Position numbers and translations under genes: made by a program. Shown here piece by piece: positions 26,706-35,990 of a DNA stretch of 64,000 nucleotides. Each line of letters starts with the position of its first letter. Positions within the stretch are counted from its first letter, which is position 1. Where the stretch lies: assembly GCA_038528965.1 (NCBI GenBank), contig JBCBEC010000003.1, positions 62,001-126,000 of the forward strand, read 5' to 3'. This DNA is from Lewinella sp038528965. Lineage in GTDB: Bacteria; Bacteroidota; Bacteroidia; Chitinophagales; Saprospiraceae. A model generated the notes under the pieces. The model made no database searches, was not told where the DNA came from, and saw nothing but the letters and a program-made list of their open reading frames with translations.

Positions 26706-27115
26706 TTTACACAAATTTTGTTTTCGATATAAAATTTTGTAACTTAGCCCCGTTCAAATGCATCAAAAGGACCAAAATGTGTTTGTTCTCGATGGCCCCC
26801 GAGGCGACATCCTGCAAAAGCACGATGACAAAAACGAGCATTTAGCTCAAGTAGCCTCTTCCCCTATCGGTAGCATTATATCATGCCACCAGGTCAGATA
26901 GGAAAATCAGCGGTTTTACACATTTGTTTGGATACTTGCCTGGCAAGTATAAGGTGGTGGTTTGTCCGTACTATTCGGTATTGAATTTGCGGACTGGCGT
27001 TCAGGCAGCGGGTGGGTCCCCTCCCAAGGGGATCTAGTATCTACCCCCCGAATCCACCAGAAAAAACTATCTTAATCCGCGATTTACTATTCGAGAAACC
27101 AACAACAAGACGAAG
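26706..27115. other. 410-bp divergent intergenic region with a possible 47-residue frame
   Basis: Between the NTF2-like and MFS genes, which diverge. A plus-strand frame at 26758-26901 starts ATG and encodes 47 residues beginning MHQKDQNVFVLDGPRG; it has no signal, no family and may be chance. A short hairpin tcccct/agggga occurs near 27018-27033. The region must hold promoters for both neighbours, but I found no full -33/-7 pair. Confidence 0.4.
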
Positions 27116-28339
27116 ATGCGAAACCAAGCGATCAAGCTTTCCCTTTTTATCAATTATTTTGTCTTTGCGATTCTGTTAAACAGCGTTGGGATTGTTATTC
27201 TGAAATCGCAGAAAGTGTACGGTGTTGATGAGATAGCGGCTAGCACCTTGGAACTATTCAAGGATATGCCCATTGCGATTGTATCCTTTTTGATCGCTTC
27301 TTTTCTACCTAGGATCGGTTATAAAAAAGCCATGCTGGCAGCTTTAGCTATCGTGGCAGTTGCTTGTATTGGCATGTATTTTGGCAATTCCTTCTGGGCT
27401 GCCAAACTACTGTTTGCGGCAGTAGGAGTTTCCTTTGCTCTCATCAAGGTATCCGTATACTCGGTCATTGGCTTAGTTACGGATGGGGAAAAAGCCCATA
27501 ATAGCTTGATGAGTAATATTGAAGGGGTCTTTATGATAGGAATCGCACTAGCTTATTTTCTATTCCCAGCCTTCAATAGCTCTGATGATCCCAATGCCTG
27601 GCTCAGTGTCTATTGGCTATTGGCGGGCTTAGCAGGTATCTCCTTTCTGTTCCTATACCGTGCTGAGTTTCAGGAAGGGGAGGAAATACCGGGAGCTGAT
27701 CTCGGTGAAGACTTTCTGGCCATGTTCCAGTTACTTGGTCGTTTACTGGTTATCGTATTTGTCTTAAGTGCCTTCCTGTTTGTAATGATCGAACAAGGTA
27801 TCATGACTTGGCTACCCACCTTTAATGATCGAGTGTTGGAGTTGCCAGAGAACCTGGCCATTATGATGGCTAGTATTCTAGCTGTATCTCTAGGTATTGG
27901 CCGTTTTATGGCTGGCTATCTTACTCAACGTTTTTCTTGGGTGCAAGTACTTAGTGTATGTCTAATTGGGGCAATGGCTATGGTTATCTTTGTCCTTCCG
28001 CGGGCCGTCAACGCGGATATTGGTGAGGTACAAACCCTGGCTGATATTCCTTTGATTGGATACGCCTTCCCCTTCGTCGGCTTATTCATTGCTCCTATTT
28101 ACCCGCTTCTTAACTCCGTCGTGCTGAGTGCACTACCTAAGAAACTACACAGTCCAATGTCTGGCCTGATCATCATTTTCTCAGCCCTGGGAGGAACGCT
28201 TGGCTCAAGAATTATTGGTATTCTCTTCAAAGAAGTTGGTGCAGATACTGCTTTTTCCTACACCCTACTACCAATGCTTGTCCTATTCGTAATGCTATTC
28301 ATTTTGAAACGCCTCACTGATCAAGAAAAGGCAGCATAA
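27116..28339 (+). CDS. MFS transporter
   Basis: A 407-residue inner-membrane protein with about 12 predicted helices and a central hydrophilic loop near residues 190-205 (EFQEGEEIPGADLGEDF), the layout of the major facilitator superfamily. 'IGYKKAMLAALAIVAVACIGMYF' after helix 2 fits the loop 2-3 signature in degenerate form. The general pattern is closest to the sugar (FucP-like) group, but substrate residues are not identifiable, so I leave the substrate open. Confidence 0.88.
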   Translation: MRNQAIKLSLFINYFVFAILLNSVGIVILKSQKVYGVDEIAASTLELFKDMPIAIVSFLIASFLPRIGYKKAMLAALAIVAVACIGMYFGNSFWAAKLLFAAVGVSFALIKVSVYSVIGLVTDGEKAHNSLMSNIEGVFMIGIALAYFLFPAFNSSDDPNAWLSVYWLLAGLAGISFLFLYRAEFQEGEEIPGADLGEDFLAMFQLLGRLLVIVFVLSAFLFVMIEQGIMTWLPTFNDRVLELPENLAIMMASILAVSLGIGRFMAGYLTQRFSWVQVLSVCLIGAMAMVIFVLPRAVNADIGEVQTLADIPLIGYAFPFVGLFIAPIYPLLNSVVLSALPKKLHSPMSGLIIIFSALGGTLGSRIIGILFKEVGADTAFSYTLLPMLVLFVMLFILKRLTDQEKAA

Positions 28340-28380
28340 TGCATTCAAAAAGTAGTCAAGCTTATTTGTAAGAATTTTGG

Positions 28381-31290
28381 CTACAGTACAAGTCGTTTCA
28401 CGGAACCATCCTCATAGCGGATTAGATAAACGCCACTATTCAAATTATGGCGGTCAAGCTGTAGTACGGTAGAGGATGTATTCGCCGCAATTGGGTGGCG
28501 TTGGAGTAAGCGCCCATCAACAGAGAAGAGTTCCAAGTAAGTGGATATACCCCTTGCCGGTAACCCGCTAATTACCACACGGCCATCAGTGCCAACAGGA
28601 TTGGGATAGATTTGCCAATTGCTGGTACCATTGGAAAGGTAAACCTCTCGTATTTCACTGTACGTTTGGTCACCATCAACATCCACCTGCCGCAAACGGT
28701 AATAGCTGGTACCAGACAGAGGACGCGTATCAAGATAGAAATAAGCCTGTGGCTGGTCACTATCACCAGCACCGGCTACGAATTGCAAGGGCTCAAACGT
28801 GCGGCCATCCGCAGAACGTTCGATATAAAACCCTTTGTTATTTTGCTCTTGCTCCGTTGACCAACGTAGCGCTACTGTTTCTTTTTCTGGCTCAGCAGTA
28901 AATTCACTCCATACTACCGGTAAAAAGGAGGTATTTCGTTGCCCAATAATTTGCACATTATCCACCGCTACAAATTCTGCCCACTGGCCACCATCGTGGT
29001 AGCCCAAACGTACCTGGAAGCTAGCGTTGGCATATCCACTCAAATCTGCCGTCCAATCAATTAGACAGCTCTCATTCCAAGACTGGCTCGGGACACAATC
29101 TCCCCCTTCTTGATCCTGATGGACCAGTACCCAATTTGCGCCGTCGAAGACCTCAATAGTAAAATTGGTGTGAGGAGCAGAATAATAAGAATTGAAATTA
29201 TAGCGCAGGCTAACCTCAATGCCCTCGTATCCCGCAAAATCGTAAACGGGTGTGAGGATGTAACTGCTACCACTCTGTTCAGGATAGGGTCCCAGCACAT
29301 CATCATCAAAGTAGAGCATACAGCTTCCATCAAATGAATTTTGGCCTACGCCGAAATTGGCGGTCAAACGGGTACTATCACCAATTTGCCATTTTGCCCC
29401 GGAAGGGTAAGTGGTTTCAAAATCCCACCCCATAGGCATCCTACATCCGTCAAAAGTCTCTTCCACCTGCAAATTACAGGCTTGATCCGGAGTGGCCAGC
29501 AAAAAGCCGTCACCACAACTGAAACCACCTTCGATATTAGGTCCTACGTGCAGTAAAACTCGACCGTCTGCCGGTAATAGGAGATCGGATAGATGAATTG
29601 TTTGTGGACTTTCTGTGTAGGTTTGCTCGTAAGGGATTCCCGCAACCCAAACCGTAAAGCCATCTGTATTCGTTTCGGTGTAAGCTACTTCCAAGTCTAA
29701 CTCGTAGGTACCAGCAGTGAGTCGACAAGCCCTTGGTGAGGCAGCTAGTAGCTCAATTTTTGAATCATTAGCAGTCTGCAAGAGAACTTCTTGTCTTGCG
29801 CCTAATTCACCGCCGCAAACCGTTGCGACCGTCACTCTATATTCCATGCAAAGCTCTACCTCGCTATCCAGCATCAAATAAGAATTGGCCGTAAAAAAAG
29901 TATCCACTCCGGTTCCATCCAGGCGTTCCATGAGCACACACCAACTATCTGTAGTTTCACCTTCCCAGCTGAGGCTCAGGGCGGGCAACATATTTTCAAA
30001 TTCCACTTCCAACCCTGCAACTATTCCACAATCATCACTACAACCAAGGAGGCAATTATTATCCTGTAGAAAATCATTGATTACCGATACTGAATTGGCT
30101 TCGCAGTAGCCCAGTTGTCCATTGGTCCAGGCCCCAGAGACGTTGACCGTAGGGTCCATAATAAAGTCTGGTCGGGCATTGGCGTAGCATTCATAGTCAC
30201 CAGAGCTATAGTTGTGGCCGCAGCCAAAATTGTGACCAATTTCATGGGCCGTCATGACCCGAAGTAAGCCAGCGCTAGCCGTGAAATCCTCCAGTATATG
30301 ATAAGGATTTTCACTACAAACTGATCCTACATAGGCCATACCTATCACCCCACCGCTACCTTGATTCATATAATTGCGGCGTGACCAAAATTGCCCAATA
30401 TCAAAATGGTGAACAAAACCACCAGCATCTCCCCAGTCACTAAAGCTTTCCAGTAAGGGTACCGCATCTTGGCCTACTGCCCAAGGGTCACATTCGAGAC
30501 AGCTACTAATAACCAGTTCACTGAGTTTGAACTGAATCTCGCTTCCAAATTCGTTGTCAAAATTACCAGCAACAGTATTTAAAACGGCCTGTACTTGCTG
30601 TAGTACGGCTCCGGCGGAGCCATAGTATTCGTACATGCTGTAGTCTGCTGCTACGGCAAATTCCACCTCATGACAACCACTACGGCCGGTTCTGGGCCCA
30701 AAACCAGCTCGTGATCGCCCTTTCTCCGTTTGTGCGCAATGCAAACCCGGAATAGGGCGTACACCATCACTGGGATACACGATAAATACGTCTTCCGCCA
30801 AACCAGGCAGAAATCGATTTGCCGGTTCAATGAACCAGTCCTGTCCCTGGTGGTGAACATAACCGTATAAGAAAGATTTGTTGATCGTCAGTCTAACATC
30901 CTGATCGGGGTTTGCTGAACGAAAAGTCGTAGTAAGGGGGGCATTAGGAAGATAGCGCCGGTCACCTTTGGCATCTAGTACTGCCAGCTCAAAAGCGGCC
31001 GTTTGCAATTCATGCTGTTCCAATACCAGTTGCCAGCGTAGACCATCAGGAAAATGCCATTCCATAGGTACTGCTCCACCACTTCTTTGTACGTAGCGGT
31101 GGATATCAAGTACCGGTAGGTTAACCAGTTGATAGTTGGAAAAGTAGTCTTCAATAATGGTTGGGGTTGGGTTCGTAACCCACTCCGCCACAAAACGCTG
31201 TTGTCCAAATAGTGGTGCAGTGTAAATAATTGAAAAGAAGGCCACCACAAGCCCTGCACAGGTCACCCTTGCCATTGTAATTTTTTTCAT
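28381..31290 (-). CDS. Secreted reprolysin-like zinc metalloprotease with T9SS type A domain
   Basis: An approximately 969-residue secreted protease. From ATG 31290 (or 31305, five codons earlier) a signal peptide is followed by a propeptide-like region of about 150 residues. The catalytic domain has HEIGHNFGCGH near residues 349-359: three zinc-binding His and the catalytic Glu of the metzincin clan, M12-like, with a downstream 'FIMDPTV' Met-turn. Next come a fibronectin-III-like segment, a MAM/jelly-roll-like domain (about 610-800, ending VDNVQIIG), a short interaction module and the type A sorting domain (WQIYPNPVG ... SGVYLIRYEDG). It probably degrades extracellular protein. Confidence 0.92.
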   Translation of the reverse strand: MKKITMARVTCAGLVVAFFSIIYTAPLFGQQRFVAEWVTNPTPTIIEDYFSNYQLVNLPVLDIHRYVQRSGGAVPMEWHFPDGLRWQLVLEQHELQTAAFELAVLDAKGDRRYLPNAPLTTTFRSANPDQDVRLTINKSFLYGYVHHQGQDWFIEPANRFLPGLAEDVFIVYPSDGVRPIPGLHCAQTEKGRSRAGFGPRTGRSGCHEVEFAVAADYSMYEYYGSAGAVLQQVQAVLNTVAGNFDNEFGSEIQFKLSELVISSCLECDPWAVGQDAVPLLESFSDWGDAGGFVHHFDIGQFWSRRNYMNQGSGGVIGMAYVGSVCSENPYHILEDFTASAGLLRVMTAHEIGHNFGCGHNYSSGDYECYANARPDFIMDPTVNVSGAWTNGQLGYCEANSVSVINDFLQDNNCLLGCSDDCGIVAGLEVEFENMLPALSLSWEGETTDSWCVLMERLDGTGVDTFFTANSYLMLDSEVELCMEYRVTVATVCGGELGARQEVLLQTANDSKIELLAASPRACRLTAGTYELDLEVAYTETNTDGFTVWVAGIPYEQTYTESPQTIHLSDLLLPADGRVLLHVGPNIEGGFSCGDGFLLATPDQACNLQVEETFDGCRMPMGWDFETTYPSGAKWQIGDSTRLTANFGVGQNSFDGSCMLYFDDDVLGPYPEQSGSSYILTPVYDFAGYEGIEVSLRYNFNSYYSAPHTNFTIEVFDGANWVLVHQDQEGGDCVPSQSWNESCLIDWTADLSGYANASFQVRLGYHDGGQWAEFVAVDNVQIIGQRNTSFLPVVWSEFTAEPEKETVALRWSTEQEQNNKGFYIERSADGRTFEPLQFVAGAGDSDQPQAYFYLDTRPLSGTSYYRLRQVDVDGDQTYSEIREVYLSNGTSNWQIYPNPVGTDGRVVISGLPARGISTYLELFSVDGRLLQRHPIAANTSSTVLQLDRHNLNSGVYLIRYEDGSVKRLVL

Positions 31291-31624
31291 GTGTGCCAAC
31301 GGCATTACTGCCCTGGCGATAGTTCAGGATACCTTGCGCTGTTCTAGTGTAAGTTACCAAGTGCCTAGCCGTTAACGGCGGACCTAGTCATACGTCTCTA
31401 TGTGATATTAAAATGTGAATGGAGTAGCGTGACGCCACCCCTGGCGTGTTGTGCAGGAAGTGCTTGTGGTGTATTCGCGAGTATCTCCTAAAGAAATCGG
31501 AAATTGAAATGTCTATTTAAGCACGGTAGGGATCAACAATTCGTCGATCAAATAGATAGACTATATATTTCAAAATCAAATATAATTAAAAAAAATAAAT
31601 ATGTCCAGTTTTACAAGAATTAAG
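31291..31624. other. 334-bp intergenic region upstream of the metalloprotease
   Basis: Lies between the metalloprotease start and the stop of the YciI-like gene, both on the minus strand. The right half is AT-rich (31561-31605). A weak 7-bp inverted repeat, tctattt (31512-31518) with aaataga (31550-31556), may be a terminator for the upstream operon. No gene or clear promoter was found. Confidence 0.45.
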
Positions 31625-32068
31625 TCAAAACAGTTGTGCACCCACTGCAGCCCAAAAGGGGTGAATCTCCACAACTAAGCGTCCAGCTTTCACGGCAGGA
31701 TCAGCGTTTGCTAGCGTAACGGCTTCCTCGTAGGTGGGGGTAGAATAGATCACGACTCCCTGTATGCCACTATCATCCGCAAAGGGCCCAGCAAGGCAAA
31801 TCTTACGATCAGTTGCTAACTGAGATAGGTGAGCTAGATGATTTTCTTGAATGACAGCCGCTTCTTCCGCACTTTGGTCACGCTTGGGGCCAGACTTTAG
31901 CAGACACATATAGTACTGCTTCATCAGGTAAGTGGTATCCCCTGTATTGTGCAGGAAAGTTTGAAAACCGGCGGTATCAATGGGCATATTCTGGGCTCCT
32001 ACCCTAGTGGAGATAATCGTACACACCAAAGTAAGCAGACCAATGAAAAAAGGACGAATTCGCATCAT
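31625..32068 (-). CDS. Exported YciI-like protein
   Basis: A 147-residue protein with a signal peptide (RIRPFFIGLLTLVCTIISTRVGAQ) and a YCII-type dimeric alpha/beta domain: 'MCLLKSGPKRDQ', 'HLAHLSQLATDRKICLAGPF', 'GVVIYSTPTYEEAVTLANADPAVKAGRLVVEIHPF'. YciI relatives are usually cytoplasmic; export is common among Bacteroidota versions. ATG 32068 follows the DUF6438 stop after one base, so the two are translationally coupled. The biochemical role is unknown. Confidence 0.87.
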   Translation of the reverse strand: MMRIRPFFIGLLTLVCTIISTRVGAQNMPIDTAGFQTFLHNTGDTTYLMKQYYMCLLKSGPKRDQSAEEAAVIQENHLAHLSQLATDRKICLAGPFADDSGIQGVVIYSTPTYEEAVTLANADPAVKAGRLVVEIHPFWAAVGAQLF

Positions 32069-32069
32069 T

Positions 32070-32810
32070 TTAGCGGCCTCTTGAAGTGGCATTGACCTTC
32101 CGGTTGAATTCTGCGCTGATCACATATTGATCTCTCCGTACTGCTTCTAGCATTTCAGATGGCGCGATCCGCTCTGGATTAAAATGAAGCAACCAATAGG
32201 GGCTATTCGGTGACAGACGCTTGACGATCTGTAAATCCTGACGGGCGAATTGAATAATCCAAACGCTAGGGTCTACCTCCTGTGAAAGGTTGACCAATAG
32301 TTCATCGGCAATTACATCTTCCTCCAGCCCGTAGTTACCACCAGATGCTTGACGTTCCCAGCCGCCACCATCAGCAATAGCGGTCAACATTTCCTCTAAT
32401 TCTAATAAGCGTTCGGGGCGGCCATCTTTGCCTTTAACGGACTTGGTCTCTCCGTCCTTATGGTAAGTCAAGGTTACGGTAGGTAGATCTGGAATCTGAG
32501 CCTTATAAATATTCTGATAAGACCAAAAGTTCGACTCTTCAAAGGCGTTGATCAGATCGCGATAGGTATTCTGATCCAATAGTTTGGTGTGTAGACCAAT
32601 CCGGTTGGTAAATCGCTGCCCCTCGTAAGCTGCAACTCCTCCTTCGTATATCTTGAGTTTATACACTGGACAACTACCAAAGCAAGGGCCTTTGAACATC
32701 TCGATTCTTGGTTCAAGGCTATCCAAATCCTTAGTACTGAGTGGACGGCAAGTTGCAGCGAGTAAAATGAAAGTCGCCGCCACCAAAATGAGCAGTTGGA
32801 GCATTCGCAT
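32070..32810 (-). CDS. DUF6438 lipoprotein
   Basis: A 246-residue lipoprotein (signal MRMLQLLILVAATFILLAATC). Residues about 35-145 match DUF6438: 'MFKGPCFGSCPVYKLKIYEGG', then 'EGQRFTNRIG' and 'PTVTLTYHKDGETKSVKG'. The paired cysteines in GPCFGSCP are a conserved signature and may form a disulfide. The remaining 100 residues have no clear match. It sits in a three-gene run with the M43 protease upstream (36-base gap) and the YciI protein downstream. Function unknown. Confidence 0.87.
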   Translation of the reverse strand: MRMLQLLILVAATFILLAATCRPLSTKDLDSLEPRIEMFKGPCFGSCPVYKLKIYEGGVAAYEGQRFTNRIGLHTKLLDQNTYRDLINAFEESNFWSYQNIYKAQIPDLPTVTLTYHKDGETKSVKGKDGRPERLLELEEMLTAIADGGGWERQASGGNYGLEEDVIADELLVNLSQEVDPSVWIIQFARQDLQIVKRLSPNSPYWLLHFNPERIAPSEMLEAVRRDQYVISAEFNRKVNATSRGR

Positions 32811-32846
32811 AGGGAACTAGAGGTTTGATGTGATACGCAATGATAA

Positions 32847-34085
32847 TCAATTTCTCGCAATGAACAGCTTTGTGGTTTGCCAGCTTCCTTGATGAGTAGC
32901 ACGCAATAAATACAGGCCCTGCTCTATGTTCAAGAGGTTCCAAGGCACAGTCCCCATTAGTTCCTGCTGACCGGATTTCACCAGCTGCCCGTCTACACGA
33001 TATAACTCCCAATCAACGCCAGGAACCAATGTTTCCAGGGCTGGTTCACGGCCTCCATTATGTCGAATCAGAACAAGATTTGTTTGCTCCGCAGCAAAAT
33101 CGGTAGTGCTAACCATACAGGCCTTGCGGCAATCTTCTAGCAGGAATCCAGGGCGGTAGGTCTGGAGAGCATCCCAAACCCGTACCTTCTGACCTTCGGT
33201 GAACATCAATGCACACTCATCTGTACCGAAGCCCATGAAATTTTGCACGTTATCAGGCCTATCATTTGGAACCGTCACACAAGTATTTGTAAAAGGGCCA
33301 GGGCATTCTCCGGCATGCGTTTCAACTTGAAAGGGGGTATCATCCACAAAGTCATCATAGGCTGGATTACCACAACAATCATTGCAGTCCGCTGGTGGCG
33401 TTTCCACGCCCCAGAGGTGTAATAGATTGAGGTAGTGCCCAATTTCATGCGTGCATGTACGTCCGAGATCAAAGGGCCCTTCCGGATTGGTACTGCGCCC
33501 AAATCGGTCTGGTTGAATATATACGCCATCCTCATCCGCAGGAACTTCACCATCCGCTATTTGCGTAGGAAAAATTCCGATACCGGCCACTCCATCAAGA
33601 TTAAGATCGGCCACCCAAATATTGAGATAACAGGACGTACACCAAGCGGTACTTCCCCCTAGGTCGTTGTAGCATAGACGCCGCCGGCCACCGGTAAAGC
33701 CCGCAAGGTTGGTTTCTGACGTTTGCCGTTCAACGATGCCAGAATGGGGCTGGCCTTCTGGATCTTCGGTAGCCAGGACAAAGTTGATTTCCATATCAGC
33801 AGTAACTCCTTGAAATGCGAAGTGCACGTCTTCGATATCTAGATTCAAGCGCCGATAATCTTCATTGAGTACCTCAATTTGAGAGGCTACACGATCAACT
33901 GCTAGCCGCTCCTCCTCGGTCCGCCAGACTACGTGTACAACAACAGGGATCGTGATTTGTGTCTTAGGACGTTCAAGGAGAGATGAAGTCCTATCATGGT
34001 CATTTGTACTGGCCTCCCACCAGTTTTGAGCAACGCAAATGCCTACTGTGAAGCTGAATAGTAACAAAAGTAATGTACGCACCAT
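32847..34085 (-). CDS. Secreted M43 (cytophagalysin/PAPP-A-like) zinc metalloprotease
   Basis: A 412-residue secreted protease with signal peptide (VRTLLLLLFSFTVGICVAQ). The catalytic motif HEIGHYLNLLHLWG begins at His213, giving the HExxHxxxxxH zinc site. 'CYNDLGGSTAWCTSCYLNIWVADL' before it and 'FMGFGTDECALMFTEGQ' (Met-turn) after it are typical of the M43 family. The C-terminal 75 residues resemble a divergent type A sorting domain (WELYRVDGQLVKSG ... QGLYLLRATHQG ... TKLFIARN) but lack the usual YPNP. First gene of the run with DUF6438 and YciI. Confidence 0.92.
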   Translation of the reverse strand: MVRTLLLLLFSFTVGICVAQNWWEASTNDHDRTSSLLERPKTQITIPVVVHVVWRTEEERLAVDRVASQIEVLNEDYRRLNLDIEDVHFAFQGVTADMEINFVLATEDPEGQPHSGIVERQTSETNLAGFTGGRRRLCYNDLGGSTAWCTSCYLNIWVADLNLDGVAGIGIFPTQIADGEVPADEDGVYIQPDRFGRSTNPEGPFDLGRTCTHEIGHYLNLLHLWGVETPPADCNDCCGNPAYDDFVDDTPFQVETHAGECPGPFTNTCVTVPNDRPDNVQNFMGFGTDECALMFTEGQKVRVWDALQTYRPGFLLEDCRKACMVSTTDFAAEQTNLVLIRHNGGREPALETLVPGVDWELYRVDGQLVKSGQQELMGTVPWNLLNIEQGLYLLRATHQGSWQTTKLFIARN

Positions 34086-34133
34086 AGTTTCCGGGTTTGG
34101 GCACCTTACCTATGAGCAGACAGCACGCTAGGG

Positions 34134-35465
34134 TTATTCTTCCTCTTGGCGCAAATTCGCCGGCAGTTGCTTGGAGGTTCGTGCACCTAGCTTGCGCAGT
34201 TTCTCGGCCCGCCCGACGAGGGTCTGGCTGTAGCGTTTGCCCTCCGACAACTTGTACATGGCAGCCTCGTAGGCGTTATGGACGCTATCTAACCGCTGTC
34301 CGACCAGTTGTAGGTCCTCAACAAAGTTGACAAACTTATCATACAGTTGACCACTTTGGCGTGCAATTTCTTGTACACTGCGTTGCTGTTTCTCCTGTTT
34401 CCAAATAAAAGAAACGGTACGCATTGTAGCTAGCAAGGTAGAATTGGTAACCAAAACGATGTTATCATCCAGCGCATCTACGAATAATCGCTGATCCTCT
34501 TGGACAGCAAGTGAAAACGCGGGTTCTACCGGAATAAATAGCAATAAATAATCCGGTGAATTAATTTGGTAGAGTTCCTGATACTTCTTCTTACTAAGCC
34601 CTTTGATATGATTTCTAACGCTCTCCAGATGGGCCTTCAAAGCCTTTTTTCGCTGCTTATCCGTCTCCGTGCTACAATAGCGTTCGTAGGCCGTGAGTGA
34701 CACTTTACAATCAATGACCAAGTGCTTGTTGTCTGGTAGATTGATAATAAAATCGGGGCGTTTGGTCTTGCCTTCCTGGTCACGAAACGAAGATTGCGTG
34801 CGGAAATGAACATCCTTTTGTAGCCCAGCCTTCTCCAGCAATAATTGTAGCTGTAACTCCCCCCAGTCGCCTTGCACCTTACTATCCCCCTTAAGGGCCG
34901 CCGTAAGATTTCCAGCATCCTGACTCAGCTGTTGGTTGAGCTCTCGCAGTTGCTCGATTTCTTTCTTCAAACTGACGCGATCACGCGTTTCCTCTAAGTA
35001 GCGGCGTTCAATATTATCCTCAAAATGCTTGATGCGCTCTTTGAGGGGTTGCAAAAGTTCAGTCAGTTGGGTCTGATTTTGCTGCGTAAATTTTTGACTC
35101 TTCTCTTCCAGCAGACGGTTAGCCATATTCTCAAACGCAATCCGATTGGAGCGCTGTAGTTCCTCAATCTGCTGCATTTGTCGCTCTAACTGTTCCTGCA
35201 GATGCTCTAATCGGGTTTTCTCACTGGCTAGAGCAGAGGACAAATCGCGCTCTGCTTCTGCTTTCTCGTGCAAATTGGCCTGCAATACATCTGTTTGCTC
35301 ACGTAAAGCCTGATAAACTTGCTTGGAGACGTAGGTGGTCTTGATCTGATCTTGTGGAAGATACTCTTGGCCGAGCTTAGCACGTTGCCAATACATCCCT
35401 AGGATTGCACCGAGAACTAAACCGATGATGAGAAAAAGTATGCCTATGACTAGTGGATCGAGCAT
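34134..35465 (-). CDS. rmuC: DNA recombination protein RmuC
   Basis: A 443-residue protein with one N-terminal membrane helix (residues 4-25), a long coiled coil (about 40-185) and the RmuC nuclease-like domain: 'KGDSKVQGDWGELQLQLLLEKAGL', 'RPDFIINLPDNKHLVIDCKVSL', 'SPDYLLLFIPVEPAFSLAVQEDQ'. The D-(x)n-D-C-K motif matches the PD-(D/E)xK-like core. RmuC limits inversion of short inverted repeats in E. coli. That is of interest given the inverted arrays and hairpins in this window, though no link is shown. Confidence 0.95.
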   Translation of the reverse strand: MLDPLVIGILFLIIGLVLGAILGMYWQRAKLGQEYLPQDQIKTTYVSKQVYQALREQTDVLQANLHEKAEAERDLSSALASEKTRLEHLQEQLERQMQQIEELQRSNRIAFENMANRLLEEKSQKFTQQNQTQLTELLQPLKERIKHFEDNIERRYLEETRDRVSLKKEIEQLRELNQQLSQDAGNLTAALKGDSKVQGDWGELQLQLLLEKAGLQKDVHFRTQSSFRDQEGKTKRPDFIINLPDNKHLVIDCKVSLTAYERYCSTETDKQRKKALKAHLESVRNHIKGLSKKKYQELYQINSPDYLLLFIPVEPAFSLAVQEDQRLFVDALDDNIVLVTNSTLLATMRTVSFIWKQEKQQRSVQEIARQSGQLYDKFVNFVEDLQLVGQRLDSVHNAYEAAMYKLSEGKRYSQTLVGRAEKLRKLGARTSKQLPANLRQEEE

Positions 35466-35990
35466 ATTATAGCAATCAGGCTGGGTTTATTTGCAGTTAG
35501 TTAAGGTACAGAATTATGGCTGGATTTAAGATTTGGAAGATAAAATGAGTAGTTCCTACAGCCCGCCCGTTGGGCGGGTCCCACCCTATGGTCCGGTTCA
35601 CCTCACACCCTATCCAGCATCTGGATTAGGCACGCGAACTTACACCTCTTCCGATACCGAAAGAGCCAGCAATGCGTTAACTTATACCTATGATCTCACT
35701 GCCGACTAAGCAGGGAAGAGCTGATTGAAAACTAATTCAAGACGCAGCATATTTAAATGCATAACGCGCTCCTTAATTACCTATGATCTAGAGTAAGTGA
35801 TCGTCAATCACTCTACACTCCAGTGCAATTATACACTTTATATTTTATAAAATGAAATTAAAAAACATTTTATTAAACCTGCAGTCGTTCGGCTTCCGCT
35901 ACTATCCCCTTAACGCTATAGCGTAGCAGAACTATCTTCAATCATTATCTGAGTTCATTTTTCCACTGGCAACTGGGCACTGCCACACTA
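35466..35990. other. 525-bp intergenic region with a GC hairpin
   Basis: Between rmuC and the TPR gene, both on the minus strand. It holds a perfect hairpin cccgccc-gtt-gggcggg (35562-35578) close to the rmuC start and AT-rich sequence at about 35830-35875. The hairpin may be the terminator of the TPR gene or a REP-like element. No gene of useful length was seen; only a 24-codon frame starts near 35852. Confidence 0.55.
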
